Positions 47,089 to 55,224 of a stretch of DNA of 64,000 bases are shown piece after piece (the stretch's first letter is position 1; each line of letters starts with the position of its first letter). Made by a program: the position numbers and the translations under genes. Below the pieces are notes generated by a model, which saw only the letters and a list, made by a program, of their open reading frames with translations, made no database searches and was not told the origin of the DNA. This DNA comes from CAVYGN01 sp964413265 (GTDB lineage Bacteria; Spirochaetota; Brevinematia; Brevinematales; JAOACQ01): NCBI GenBank assembly GCA_964413265.1, contig CAYPRX010000067.1:18535-82534 (forward strand), given 5' to 3'.

Positions 47089-48837
47089 ATGGGTGATTCG
47101 GGATACGAAAGAAGGATGATGCTCGTTTTTCTACTAACTCTGGGACTGATGATCGCTTCACTTTATTTTTTACCGCGTAATAAAAATACCGGAAATTTAG
47201 AGCAAACCCAGCCGGCAGCGACGAACATTACTGAGAATAATGCGGTTGCTGAAACGAAAATTGCAGCAAGCCCCCTTGTCGGATGGGTAAAGACAGTTTC
47301 TCCCACGAATATATCGATTGCTTACGGGGGAGAAATATCTGTCCAGATCAGTACCCTCGGCGGAAGAGTTTCTCATGTCCTGCTCAACGGGCCCTGGAAC
47401 AGAGAAAAAACAGCTATTGAAGTCGTTTCAACTGAAAACCCCTATCTAATTGGCGATACTGTCTTCGGTTCATTTGAAAACGCCAGTATAATAACAAACA
47501 GGCCTGTATTTACCGTAACGGGTATCACAAATGATTCGGCGGAGATGTCAGCCGATTTGCTGGCGGGAAGCAATGCCTTCAGGATTATTAAAACTATTTC
47601 AGTAGGCAGTAATTATCAGATATTCGAGGATGTGAGGATTACGAATCTGACTCAAAGGGAAATATCCTTTAATTATAAAGGGGTATCCCTTTCATTTCCG
47701 GCGAGCATATCGTTTTTCGATATTGCAAAGGCTAACAGCGGTAACCAGCTCATAGACCAGTATTATAATGGAAGCTCTCTCATGAGCTCCCTGCCGGGGG
47801 GGTTTTTGTTCTTTTCAAAGTCAGTGCTGACGAATAACATCACGAATGCTGTCTGGATCAGTGAAAAGGACAATTATTTCATATCTATCATGAGACCCTC
47901 GTTTGGCGGTTTTACTGCAAAATCGATGATCCTGAAACAAACCAATTCTTATAAAGAGAATGCTTTTGGTATTGAGCTTGCACCTTTCATACTGGGGCCC
48001 AATGGAAGTAGAACACTGAGCATCTCATATTATATAGGGCCCAAGAAGGAAGAGATACTCGATAAGGTGGATTCCGAATGGCTTGATAAAAACGAACCGG
48101 GCAATAAAAACAAGGTCAAATCCTATTATCGTTTTTTTCTCTGGTGGCCTGTATTCAACTGGTTCATGAAACCCATTGAATGGGTAATGGTCAAGCTGAT
48201 GTACGTGATATCCCTTGTAGTCCCTAACTGGGGTCTGATCATAATACTCCTAGCAGTAGTAATTAAAATCGGCCTGTCACCTCTTTCGATACAGTCTGCC
48301 CGTTCAATTAAAAGATCGAACCTTCTTCAGCCGAAATTGAAGAGTCTCCAGGAAAAATATAAAAACGATCAGCAGGTGCTGAACCAGAAAATAGCCGAAC
48401 TATATAAAAAAGAGGGTGTTAATCCTCTCGGCGGATGTCTGCCGATGCTCCTCCAGATCCCAGTATTTTTCGCCCTCCTGCGTGTTTTACAGAATTCTGT
48501 TGATTTGAAGGGAGCAAGCTTTCTATGGATGAGGGATCTAACGCAGCCCGACACACTGTTTAAAATGAGCATACCTCTTCTTCCAAGCACTTTTAATCTT
48601 CTACCTTTATTAATGACGGGCATCCAGCTCTTTCAGATGAGACTCCAGGCCATGAAGACCGGATCCTCAGGTGCAAGCCAGCAGAATGCAATGAATACCT
48701 ATCTTATGCCTCTAATATTTTTATTCATTTTCTGGTCTATGCCTGCAGGGCTGGTCCTTTACTGGACAATACAGAGCGTCTATACAATTTTTGAGCAGGA
48801 ATATATCAATCTTGACAGGCATGTACGGCTTAAATAA
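47089..48837 (+). CDS. yidC: Membrane protein insertase YidC
   Basis: YidC inserts and folds inner-membrane proteins. The 582-residue protein has the Gram-negative layout: an N-terminal helix (about 9-28), a large periplasmic beta domain (about 65-330), and five C-terminal helices with WGLIIILLAVVIKIGLSPLS, LQPKLKSLQEKYKND and MLLQIPVFFALLRVL. This supports a double-membrane cell. mnmE follows six bases later, the common yidC-mnmE pairing without jag. Confidence 0.96.
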   Translation: MGDSGYERRMMLVFLLTLGLMIASLYFLPRNKNTGNLEQTQPAATNITENNAVAETKIAASPLVGWVKTVSPTNISIAYGGEISVQISTLGGRVSHVLLNGPWNREKTAIEVVSTENPYLIGDTVFGSFENASIITNRPVFTVTGITNDSAEMSADLLAGSNAFRIIKTISVGSNYQIFEDVRITNLTQREISFNYKGVSLSFPASISFFDIAKANSGNQLIDQYYNGSSLMSSLPGGFLFFSKSVLTNNITNAVWISEKDNYFISIMRPSFGGFTAKSMILKQTNSYKENAFGIELAPFILGPNGSRTLSISYYIGPKKEEILDKVDSEWLDKNEPGNKNKVKSYYRFFLWWPVFNWFMKPIEWVMVKLMYVISLVVPNWGLIIILLAVVIKIGLSPLSIQSARSIKRSNLLQPKLKSLQEKYKNDQQVLNQKIAELYKKEGVNPLGGCLPMLLQIPVFFALLRVLQNSVDLKGASFLWMRDLTQPDTLFKMSIPLLPSTFNLLPLLMTGIQLFQMRLQAMKTGSSGASQQNAMNTYLMPLIFLFIFWSMPAGLVLYWTIQSVYTIFEQEYINLDRHVRLK

Positions 48838-48843
48838 TATGAG

Positions 48844-50208
48844 ATGAAAGATACCATTATAGCACTCGCCACGCCATCAGGGGAAAGCGCACTTGGTCTT
48901 ATAAGATTATCCGGGCCTGATGCCGGGGCGTACGCAAAGAAACTATTAAAGCTGAATTCAGGGAAAAACATTGAGAACCGGTTAGTGAATGTCGGTAAGA
49001 TATTTTATCCGGGAAACTGCCTTATAGACGAAGTATGTGCCGTATTTAATAAGGCTCCGTTTTCATATACCGGGGAAGATACAGTTGAGATAACATGTCA
49101 TGGAAATCCTCTGATCATCAATGAAATAATAAATGCATTCCTGGCTCATGGCGCAAGGATTGCCCGTCCCGGGGAATTTACTGAAAGAGCCTTTTTAAAT
49201 GGAAAACTGGACTTAACAAGTGCCGAAGCTGTCAATGATATAATCAAGGCCCGTACAAGATATTCAATGGCCGCTGCCCTGAACCAGCTCCAGGGGAAAT
49301 TATGCAAAGAGGTTGATAAAATACATTCAAAAATCATTGATCTTCTTGCCGAACTTGAAGCGTCTATCGATCATAGCGATCTGGATGAAAAATTTATCGA
49401 AAGCGGGGAAATAAAATCAATCTTGATGGATCTCATACAGGAAGCCGACAGGCTGCTGCAGACAGCACCGGCGGGAAAGATGGCCGGGAATGGCGTTCAG
49501 GCCGTGATAATCGGAGCGCCAAACACCGGTAAGTCAAGCCTTATGAATCTTTTACTGAGAGAAGAGAGGGTTATAGTATCTGAAATTCCCGGAACAACGA
49601 GGGATGTTATACATGAGACACTCAATATTCTGGGGATTCCCGTCAATATCTATGATACAGCCGGAATTCATGATTCCGGTGATTTCCTTGAAAAAAAAGG
49701 TATGGAAAAAACCGTTGATCTTCTTAAGAAAAGTGACATCAGGATCGTCGTTCTTGACTCCTCCCGGCCGATAAAAAAAGAGGATAAGAAGATCGTAATG
49801 GATGTTTCAGATTTGTCGAACATCTTTGTCCTTAATAAAACGGATCTGGAAGGAGTAACTTATTTAAAGGATATAAAAAAAATATTCGGCATTGATGCAA
49901 TACCTATCTCCGCCGCAACTGGAAAGGGCCTTGAAATCCTTGAAAAGGCCTTCTATGATTTTTATTTTTCGTTCGGCTATAATCCGGAAAAAGACACTCT
50001 TATTGCAAACGCCCGGCAGGAGAACCTGCTTTGTAAAACACGGGATTGTCTGTCCAGGGGCCTGCAAAGCCTTGAAAACGGCCTGTCTATTGAATTTTTA
50101 GCGAGCGATGTTCAGGCAGCCCGCAAAAATCTTGAAGAAATCACAGGCAAAACATCCGATGAGTTCCTGCTTGAAAAGATCTTCTCAAAATTCTGCATCG
50201 GTAAATAA
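48844..50208 (+). CDS. mnmE: tRNA uridine-5-carboxymethylaminomethyl GTPase MnmE
   Basis: MnmE, with MnmG, modifies the wobble uridine of several tRNAs. The 454-residue protein has the folate-binding N-domain (DTIIALATPSGESALGLIRLSG), a helical domain, and an inserted G domain (GAPNTGKSSLMN near 220, EIPGTTRD, DTAGI, NKTD near 335). It ends with the catalytic C-terminal FCIGK, whose Cys is typical. A strong terminator follows 10 bases after the stop. mnmG is not in the window. Confidence 0.97.
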   Translation: MKDTIIALATPSGESALGLIRLSGPDAGAYAKKLLKLNSGKNIENRLVNVGKIFYPGNCLIDEVCAVFNKAPFSYTGEDTVEITCHGNPLIINEIINAFLAHGARIARPGEFTERAFLNGKLDLTSAEAVNDIIKARTRYSMAAALNQLQGKLCKEVDKIHSKIIDLLAELEASIDHSDLDEKFIESGEIKSILMDLIQEADRLLQTAPAGKMAGNGVQAVIIGAPNTGKSSLMNLLLREERVIVSEIPGTTRDVIHETLNILGIPVNIYDTAGIHDSGDFLEKKGMEKTVDLLKKSDIRIVVLDSSRPIKKEDKKIVMDVSDLSNIFVLNKTDLEGVTYLKDIKKIFGIDAIPISAATGKGLEILEKAFYDFYFSFGYNPEKDTLIANARQENLLCKTRDCLSRGLQSLENGLSIEFLASDVQAARKNLEEITGKTSDEFLLEKIFSKFCIGK

Positions 50209-50217
50209 ATAAAATAA

Positions 50218-50246
50218 AAGGGCTGTCCTTCGGGACAGCCCTTTTT
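50218..50246. terminator. Strong bidirectional intrinsic terminator
   Basis: AAGGGCTGTCC, loop TTCG, GGACAGCCCTT, followed by a T run on the plus strand and preceded by an A-rich run. An 11-base stem with a stable TTCG loop can end mnmE on the plus strand and the DUF4389 gene on the minus strand. Confidence 0.93.
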
Positions 50247-50254
50247 AATTAAAA

Positions 50255-50836
50255 TTATTTACCTGAGAAGGGAGGGTATGTGTCTGTTAAAAATACCATG
50301 TACATAGACAGGCGTATTGACCAGCGAATGGACCCGACCTGGTAATTGAAAAAGCTGTCCGGAAATTTGCCGGTAAAAAGTACAACAAACCAGGCAAGGA
50401 ACATGATAACATAACCCCATAACATCCTGAAGTAAAGACAGAAGCCATGCGGTATAAGAATATAGAAAAACCCGAAGATAATCCTTAAGATAAGGGTAAG
50501 CCTGCTCAGAGATGCCGGATACGGGATATTCAGGGTTATCAATGGATTGGATCCCCCCACACCTATCTGGGGATAACCGTCGATCAAATTGAAAAGCGAG
50601 GCGTTAAGACGGGCGTTCCAGCCGAACATTTTAACCTGGTAATCAAACCATGATTTCGGATACTTCCCGGTGAACAGGATTGCCCAGAAAGCGAGAAATG
50701 TCAGTATAAACGACCAGATGCCGAAAATAATTAATGCAACACAATGCGGTATCAGGATATAGATCCAGCCAAAAAGAGTCCTCAATATCAGCTGCAGCCG
50801 GGAAAATTTTTCCTGTTTTTTGATTGTTAGCTCCAT
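50255..50836 (-). CDS. DUF4389 membrane protein with an internal duplication
   Basis: The 193-residue protein consists of two similar halves. Each has LILRTLFGWIYILIPH or LILRIIFGFFYILIPH, two membrane helices, then FTGKYPKSWFDYQV or FTGKFPDSFFNYQV, and ends in DGYP or DTYP. This is the DUF4389 repeat; its function is unknown. GGAGG precedes the start. It faces mnmE across a shared terminator. Confidence 0.85.
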   Translation of the reverse strand: MELTIKKQEKFSRLQLILRTLFGWIYILIPHCVALIIFGIWSFILTFLAFWAILFTGKYPKSWFDYQVKMFGWNARLNASLFNLIDGYPQIGVGGSNPLITLNIPYPASLSRLTLILRIIFGFFYILIPHGFCLYFRMLWGYVIMFLAWFVVLFTGKFPDSFFNYQVGSIRWSIRLSMYMVFLTDTYPPFSGK

Positions 50837-50946
50837 ACTTACCTCCTCCTAATAATATAAAAATAATATTTGAGATAATTTCATCCGGCAGTTATTCTAA
50901 AATACAAAAAAATTAAAAGCAATAACCTGACTGTTTATGTTTTAAT

Positions 50947-51390
50947 TTAATTTTTAATACCCGTACTTCCAAATCCTCCCTCACCACGTGCTGTTTCGGA
51001 TAGTGCCGATGATTCCGTGAATTCAGCTTTTTCAACCTTCTGAATTATCAGCTGGGCTATGCGGTCATGCCGGTTTATTGTAAAATCAGTTCCGCTCAGG
51101 TTCATCACGATGACCTTTATTTCCCCCCTGTAATCGGAATCTATAGTCCCTGGAGAATTCGGCAGGATTATACCCCTGGCGGCGAGTCCGCTTCTTGGCC
51201 TGACCTGCGCTTCGAAGCCCGGGGGAAGTTCAATTGAAATGCCAGTTGGTATGATCATTATTTCCTTATTCTTAACCGTCAGTTTATTATCGAGGCAGGC
51301 ATATAGATCAGCTCCAGAACTGTAGAGGGTTTTATATTCAGGAAGAAAGGCATTTTGATTTATTTTTTTAATTTTAACGATCATAGGCAT
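50947..51390 (-). CDS. dut: Deoxyuridine 5'-triphosphate nucleotidohydrolase (dUTPase)
   Basis: Dut hydrolyses dUTP to dUMP, keeping uracil out of DNA. The 147-residue trimeric-type enzyme shows all motifs in order: SSGADLYAC, PRSGLAARGI, GTIDSDYRGEI (catalytic Asp), RIAQLIIQKV, and C-terminal ARGEGGFGSTG. Start ATG at 51390 follows GGAAG; a second ATG two codons later is possible. It follows panC by 25 bases on the same strand. Confidence 0.96.
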   Translation of the reverse strand: MPMIVKIKKINQNAFLPEYKTLYSSGADLYACLDNKLTVKNKEIMIIPTGISIELPPGFEAQVRPRSGLAARGIILPNSPGTIDSDYRGEIKVIVMNLSGTDFTINRHDRIAQLIIQKVEKAEFTESSALSETARGEGGFGSTGIKN

Positions 51391-51415
51391 ATTACTTCCT
51401 CAGTACATAGTAATC

Positions 51416-52264
51416 TTATCTTCTGATAAGTATATTGTCGATCAGCCTCGTGCTGCCTACATAAACCGCAGCCGCGAGAAGTACTCCGTTCTCTATTTTA
51501 TCGATATCAGATAGATTTTCAGGATCTGATGCACAGACATAATCTATTTTAGCGTCTTCGATGTTCGCCAGGATAAATTCCTTGACGTTATTGATAACTA
51601 CTGATGAGCGGTTTTCGCCACCGAGGATGAGTTTTTCACCAAGCTTCAGAGCAAGGTAAATGGCTGATGCCTCCTTTTTTTGAGTTTGCGTAAGGTATTG
51701 GTTCCTTGAACTCAATGCCAGGCCGGTATTCTCGCGTACGATGGGCATTATCTTTATATCAATGGAAAAATTCAAATCTGCTATCATTCTTTTTATAATA
51801 AGAGCCTGCTGGTAGTCTTTCTGGCCGAAATAAGCCGTATGAGGCATTACGATATTAAAAAGCTTGGCGACAACTGTCGCTACCCCCTGGAAATGCCCCT
51901 CCCTCTTAAGCCCGCACAGATGAGCGGGAAGGTTTTTAAGATCGATGTAAGTTTCGAAATTATTACCGTACATCTGCCTTGCATCCGGCAAAAAAAGGTA
52001 ATCTATATTCTCATTCCTTAAAAGTTCGGAATCGTGTTCAATGGAGCGAGGATATTTGTTAAAATCCTCATTTGGACCGAATTGAATCGGGTTTACGAAA
52101 ATACTCGTAACTGTGACATCATTATCAAGACGCGCTTCCCTGACGAGGCTGAGGTGGCCCTCGTGAAGGGCGCCCATCGTAGGGACAAAACCGATTTTTT
52201 TACCCTTGATTATCTCATTCTTCGAAATGGATGTCATTTCTGAAATATTACCGACGGTCTTCAT
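51416..52264 (-). CDS. panC: Pantothenate synthetase
   Basis: PanC joins pantoate and beta-alanine with ATP to give pantothenate, the precursor of coenzyme A. The 282-residue protein has VPTMGALHEGHLSLV (HIGH-like ATP site), IFVNPIQFGPNEDFNKYPR, FGQKDYQQALII and LALSSRNQYLT. The start is one base after the pyrG stop (TAAATGA region), so the two are coupled; panB and panD are not in the window. Confidence 0.96.
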   Translation of the reverse strand: MKTVGNISEMTSISKNEIIKGKKIGFVPTMGALHEGHLSLVREARLDNDVTVTSIFVNPIQFGPNEDFNKYPRSIEHDSELLRNENIDYLFLPDARQMYGNNFETYIDLKNLPAHLCGLKREGHFQGVATVVAKLFNIVMPHTAYFGQKDYQQALIIKRMIADLNFSIDIKIMPIVRENTGLALSSRNQYLTQTQKKEASAIYLALKLGEKLILGGENRSSVVINNVKEFILANIEDAKIDYVCASDPENLSDIDKIENGVLLAAAVYVGSTRLIDNILIRR

Positions 52265-52265
52265 T

Positions 52266-54089
52266 TCATTTACCGTTTCTTCCGGCTTTGTATTTTAATG
52301 CTGCTGCAATGAAAGATCTAAAAATAGGGTGCGACTCGATTGGAGAGGATTTGAATTCAGGATGGAACTGCCCTCCCAGGAACCAGGGATGAGAGGTAAT
52401 TTCCGATATCTCTACAAGCCCTGTTTCTGCGAAGGCACTGAACGTAAGCCCGTTTTTCTCCAGGATTTCGATAAACTCAGGATTGACTTCATAACGGTGT
52501 CGGTGTCTTTCCTCTATTTCCTCGCTCTGATATACCTGGTAAGCGAGAGTTCCTTTTTTTATATTTGATTTTGAAGCTCCCTTTCTCATTGTCCCGCCCA
52601 TATAATTCACTCCCTTCAGGTTGGCGAGAAGTTCTATAACAGGTTCGTCGGTGGTTGGTTCAAATTCTCTGGAATGAGCATTCACAATGCCGCATACATT
52701 GCGAGCATATTCTATGACAAGGCATTGCATTCCAAGGCATATTCCCAGGAAGGGGATCTTGTTTACCCTCGCGCATGTTACAGCCTTGATCTTTCCTTCT
52801 ATACCACGGTTTCCGAAACCGCCGGGTATCAGTACCCCATCAATATCATCTGAAATGAGCCCTCTGTAGTCTATTAACTTTAGTATGCTCCGGATCCTCT
52901 CTTTATTTTCATCGCTTATGTCTTCGGCAAGTTCAAAATAATTAGTGGAAGAGTCCTTCTGATAAACACTGCAGAGAAAATCCCTGTCACCCTCATTGGG
53001 GATGCGCCCAAGGATACTGTTATCGAAATGATCTACTATAGCCCTCTTTAATATGCTGTCCTCGAATATTTCACCTTCAAAATGCTCGGCGTCGATTTTT
53101 TTGATCCGTACGCGTACTTTGTTTGCTATTCCGCCATGGGTCAGCGCAGCGTCAACACTTTTATATGTATCTTCAAGGTTTATGTATTTCCCTATGAGAG
53201 CTATAGTAACGAATTCATTTGAATTATTGCATATATCCACCATCTTTGTCCATTTTAGAAGGTCAGGTTTCCTGTAAGGAAGTCCGAGCTTTTCCAGGAT
53301 CATACGATCTGCACCCTGGCTGTGAAAAATCAGGGGAACTTCGTATACCGTGCCGCTTACATCGACAGCGGAAAAAATACTGTCTTCCTCCATATTGCAG
53401 AAAAGTGCCAGCTTTGTCTTTACGGAAGGGGGAAGAATCATTTCTGAACGGCAGAACAGGAAATCAGGCTGAATTCCCATCGACATCAATGTCTTGACAG
53501 AATGCTGCGAGGGCTTCGTTTTAAACTCGCCGGAACCTGTTATAGTAGGTACCAGTGTCAGGTGGGCGAACTTAACATTGCTTTTCCCCTCTTCGATCGT
53601 AAACTGCCTCACAGCCTCGATAAAAGGAAGACCCTCAATATCCCCTACTGTGCCTCCAATCTCTATAATGATAATATCGGAGTTCGCACCTTCATCAAGG
53701 ATTCGTATCCTTCTCTTAATTTCATCCGTTATATGGGGAATGACCTGGACTGTCTGACCTAAATAGTCCCCTCTCCTTTCGGAATCGATAACAGTTTGGT
53801 AGACCTGTCCGGTCGTAAGGCTGGAAAGACGCGATGTTTCGATTCTTACATATCTTTCGTAATTTCCGAGATCAAGGTCGGTTTCAGTCCCGTCATTTGT
53901 CACATAAACTTCCCCATGCTGGTAAGGGCTCATGGTCCCGGCGTCAACATTAAGATACGGATCAATCTTCATCATATTTATCCTGTAGCCTGATGCTTTT
54001 AAAAGTACGCCAATCGATGCTGCAGTTACACCCTTACCCAGTGATGAACAAACCCCGCCCGTGACAAAAATATATTTTTTAATACCCAT
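52266..54089 (-). CDS. pyrG: CTP synthase with an extra segment between its domains
   Basis: PyrG aminates UTP to CTP using glutamine. The 607-residue protein has the synthetase domain (YIFVTGGVCSSLGKG, MKIDPYLNVDAGTMSP, EIGGTVGDIEG) and a class I glutamine amidotransferase domain (GGFGNRGIEGK, PFLGICLGMQ with catalytic Cys, GQFHPEFKSSP). Usual length is about 535-550; the excess is a segment of about 55-70 residues (roughly 330-400) between the domains, just before DDIDGVLIPGGFG. The ATG at 54089 follows GGGAG. Confidence 0.95.
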   Translation of the reverse strand: MGIKKYIFVTGGVCSSLGKGVTAASIGVLLKASGYRINMMKIDPYLNVDAGTMSPYQHGEVYVTNDGTETDLDLGNYERYVRIETSRLSSLTTGQVYQTVIDSERRGDYLGQTVQVIPHITDEIKRRIRILDEGANSDIIIIEIGGTVGDIEGLPFIEAVRQFTIEEGKSNVKFAHLTLVPTITGSGEFKTKPSQHSVKTLMSMGIQPDFLFCRSEMILPPSVKTKLALFCNMEEDSIFSAVDVSGTVYEVPLIFHSQGADRMILEKLGLPYRKPDLLKWTKMVDICNNSNEFVTIALIGKYINLEDTYKSVDAALTHGGIANKVRVRIKKIDAEHFEGEIFEDSILKRAIVDHFDNSILGRIPNEGDRDFLCSVYQKDSSTNYFELAEDISDENKERIRSILKLIDYRGLISDDIDGVLIPGGFGNRGIEGKIKAVTCARVNKIPFLGICLGMQCLVIEYARNVCGIVNAHSREFEPTTDEPVIELLANLKGVNYMGGTMRKGASKSNIKKGTLAYQVYQSEEIEERHRHRYEVNPEFIEILEKNGLTFSAFAETGLVEISEITSHPWFLGGQFHPEFKSSPIESHPIFRSFIAAALKYKAGRNGK

Positions 54090-54283
54090 AACAGCTCCCG
54101 GCAATACCAGTAAATATTATAGCAAAGCAGGAGAAAAAGCAAAGATTCAAATAACAGATCGTAATGGAAAGGAAAAATTTTCATTTAACGCCTATGGAAA
54201 AGCTGGAAGGTATCTCCATATGTTAATTTTCAAATTTGCTGTTTTGAATTATAATATACTGATTGAATCTTTAATGGTGTTAT

Positions 54284-54712
54284 ATGATTTTTAAATTTAC
54301 TATAACCGGACGGGATGAAGAAGTAGTACAATTTGAAAAGGAACTGCTGGATATTCTCCAAAAAATTACAGGGAATCAGGGAATGCTGGCATATGAGATA
54401 CACTTCTGCGTGCATGAAGCCATTTTAAATGTTATACAGCATACCTATAAATGGGATCTGGAACGGCCTATAGATATACGAATCGATGCAAAGAGGGTAA
54501 ACGCTTCAACTCAGGAGCTTGAAATTTCGATAAAAGATTACGGGAATAAAATTGATAAAGAGATTAATCCCCCGAGTCAGATAAATCTGTTTCAGTTGAG
54601 GAAGAGAGGGCTTTATATGATAGGCAAGATAATGGACGAGTGCGTTATAAAACCTCAAAAAAAGGGCGGGAACATTACCTATATGAATAAATTATTGATC
54701 AATGAAAAATAA
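54284..54712 (+). CDS. Anti-sigma/serine-kinase-type ATPase (RsbW/SpoIIAB-like)
   Basis: The 142-residue protein has the GHKL ATPase fold of partner-switching kinases: N-box HEAILNVIQHTYK (near 48), G1 box ISIKDYGNKID, and RKRGLYMIGKIMDE (G2 region, near 105). RsbW/SpoIIAB-type proteins bind a sigma factor and phosphorylate a STAS antagonist. Such a STAS gene follows 17 bases later. Their phosphatase partners may be the SpoIIE-type genes at 946-3204 and 9911-11986. GGTG precedes the start at short spacing. Confidence 0.85.
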   Translation: MIFKFTITGRDEEVVQFEKELLDILQKITGNQGMLAYEIHFCVHEAILNVIQHTYKWDLERPIDIRIDAKRVNASTQELEISIKDYGNKIDKEINPPSQINLFQLRKRGLYMIGKIMDECVIKPQKKGGNITYMNKLLINEK

Positions 54713-54729
54713 GATCAAGGAGAACTGGT

Positions 54730-55089
54730 TTGGATGGAAGACTAGGCATCAAGGTGGACATTAATAAAGATAAAATTGCAATAGTAAAAATCGCAGGTGA
54801 GTTTACAGTTTTTTATCAGGATTTCGACCTTTTATATAAGGAGCTTATTGCTTACACCAAGATCGGAATATTCCGTTTCATATTAAATCTGGACGGTCTT
54901 TCTTACATTGATTCTTCAGGAATTGGCGTTATCCTCCGCCTTGCAACTGCCGCATCAAAGCAGAGTTTAAAAATATGCGTCATTTGTGAGCAGCCTCGAA
55001 TTCTTAAAATTCTCGGTATATCGAATGTGGATAAAATTGTCCAATTTGTTAAGGATATTGAGGAAGGGATAAACTATTACCAATCATGA
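54730..55089 (+). CDS. STAS-domain anti-sigma factor antagonist (RsbV/SpoIIAA-like)
   Basis: The 119-residue STAS protein has KIAGEFTVFYQDFD near the N-terminus and the phosphorylation loop YIDSSGIGVILRL with Ser62/Ser63, the residue targeted by RsbW-type kinases and restored by PP2C phosphatases. The start is TTG at 54730, with AGGAG seven bases before it; the nearby ATG is out of frame. It pairs with the kinase gene just upstream. Confidence 0.9.
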   Translation: MDGRLGIKVDINKDKIAIVKIAGEFTVFYQDFDLLYKELIAYTKIGIFRFILNLDGLSYIDSSGIGVILRLATAASKQSLKICVICEQPRILKILGISNVDKIVQFVKDIEEGINYYQS

Positions 55090-55130
55090 ACCCGGACGCC
55101 GTATGAAATAAAAACTCTCAATTTTTCTGA

Positions 55131-55159
55131 TTGACTTTTATTCCCACATCATATAATAT
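55131..55159 (+). promoter_or_regulatory. Promoter for the RCC1-repeat gene
   Basis: TTGACT at 55131-55136 is followed by TATAAT at 55152 (15-base spacing) or TAATAT at 55154 (17-base spacing). An AAAGGAGG ribosome site is at about 55214, before the ATG at 55225. Confidence 0.5.
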
Positions 55160-55224
55160 TTAGTGAAATGGAACAGGAAACTTTATTTATGCTTTTAGTA
55201 ATCAGTCCTATAAAGGAGGTATAA

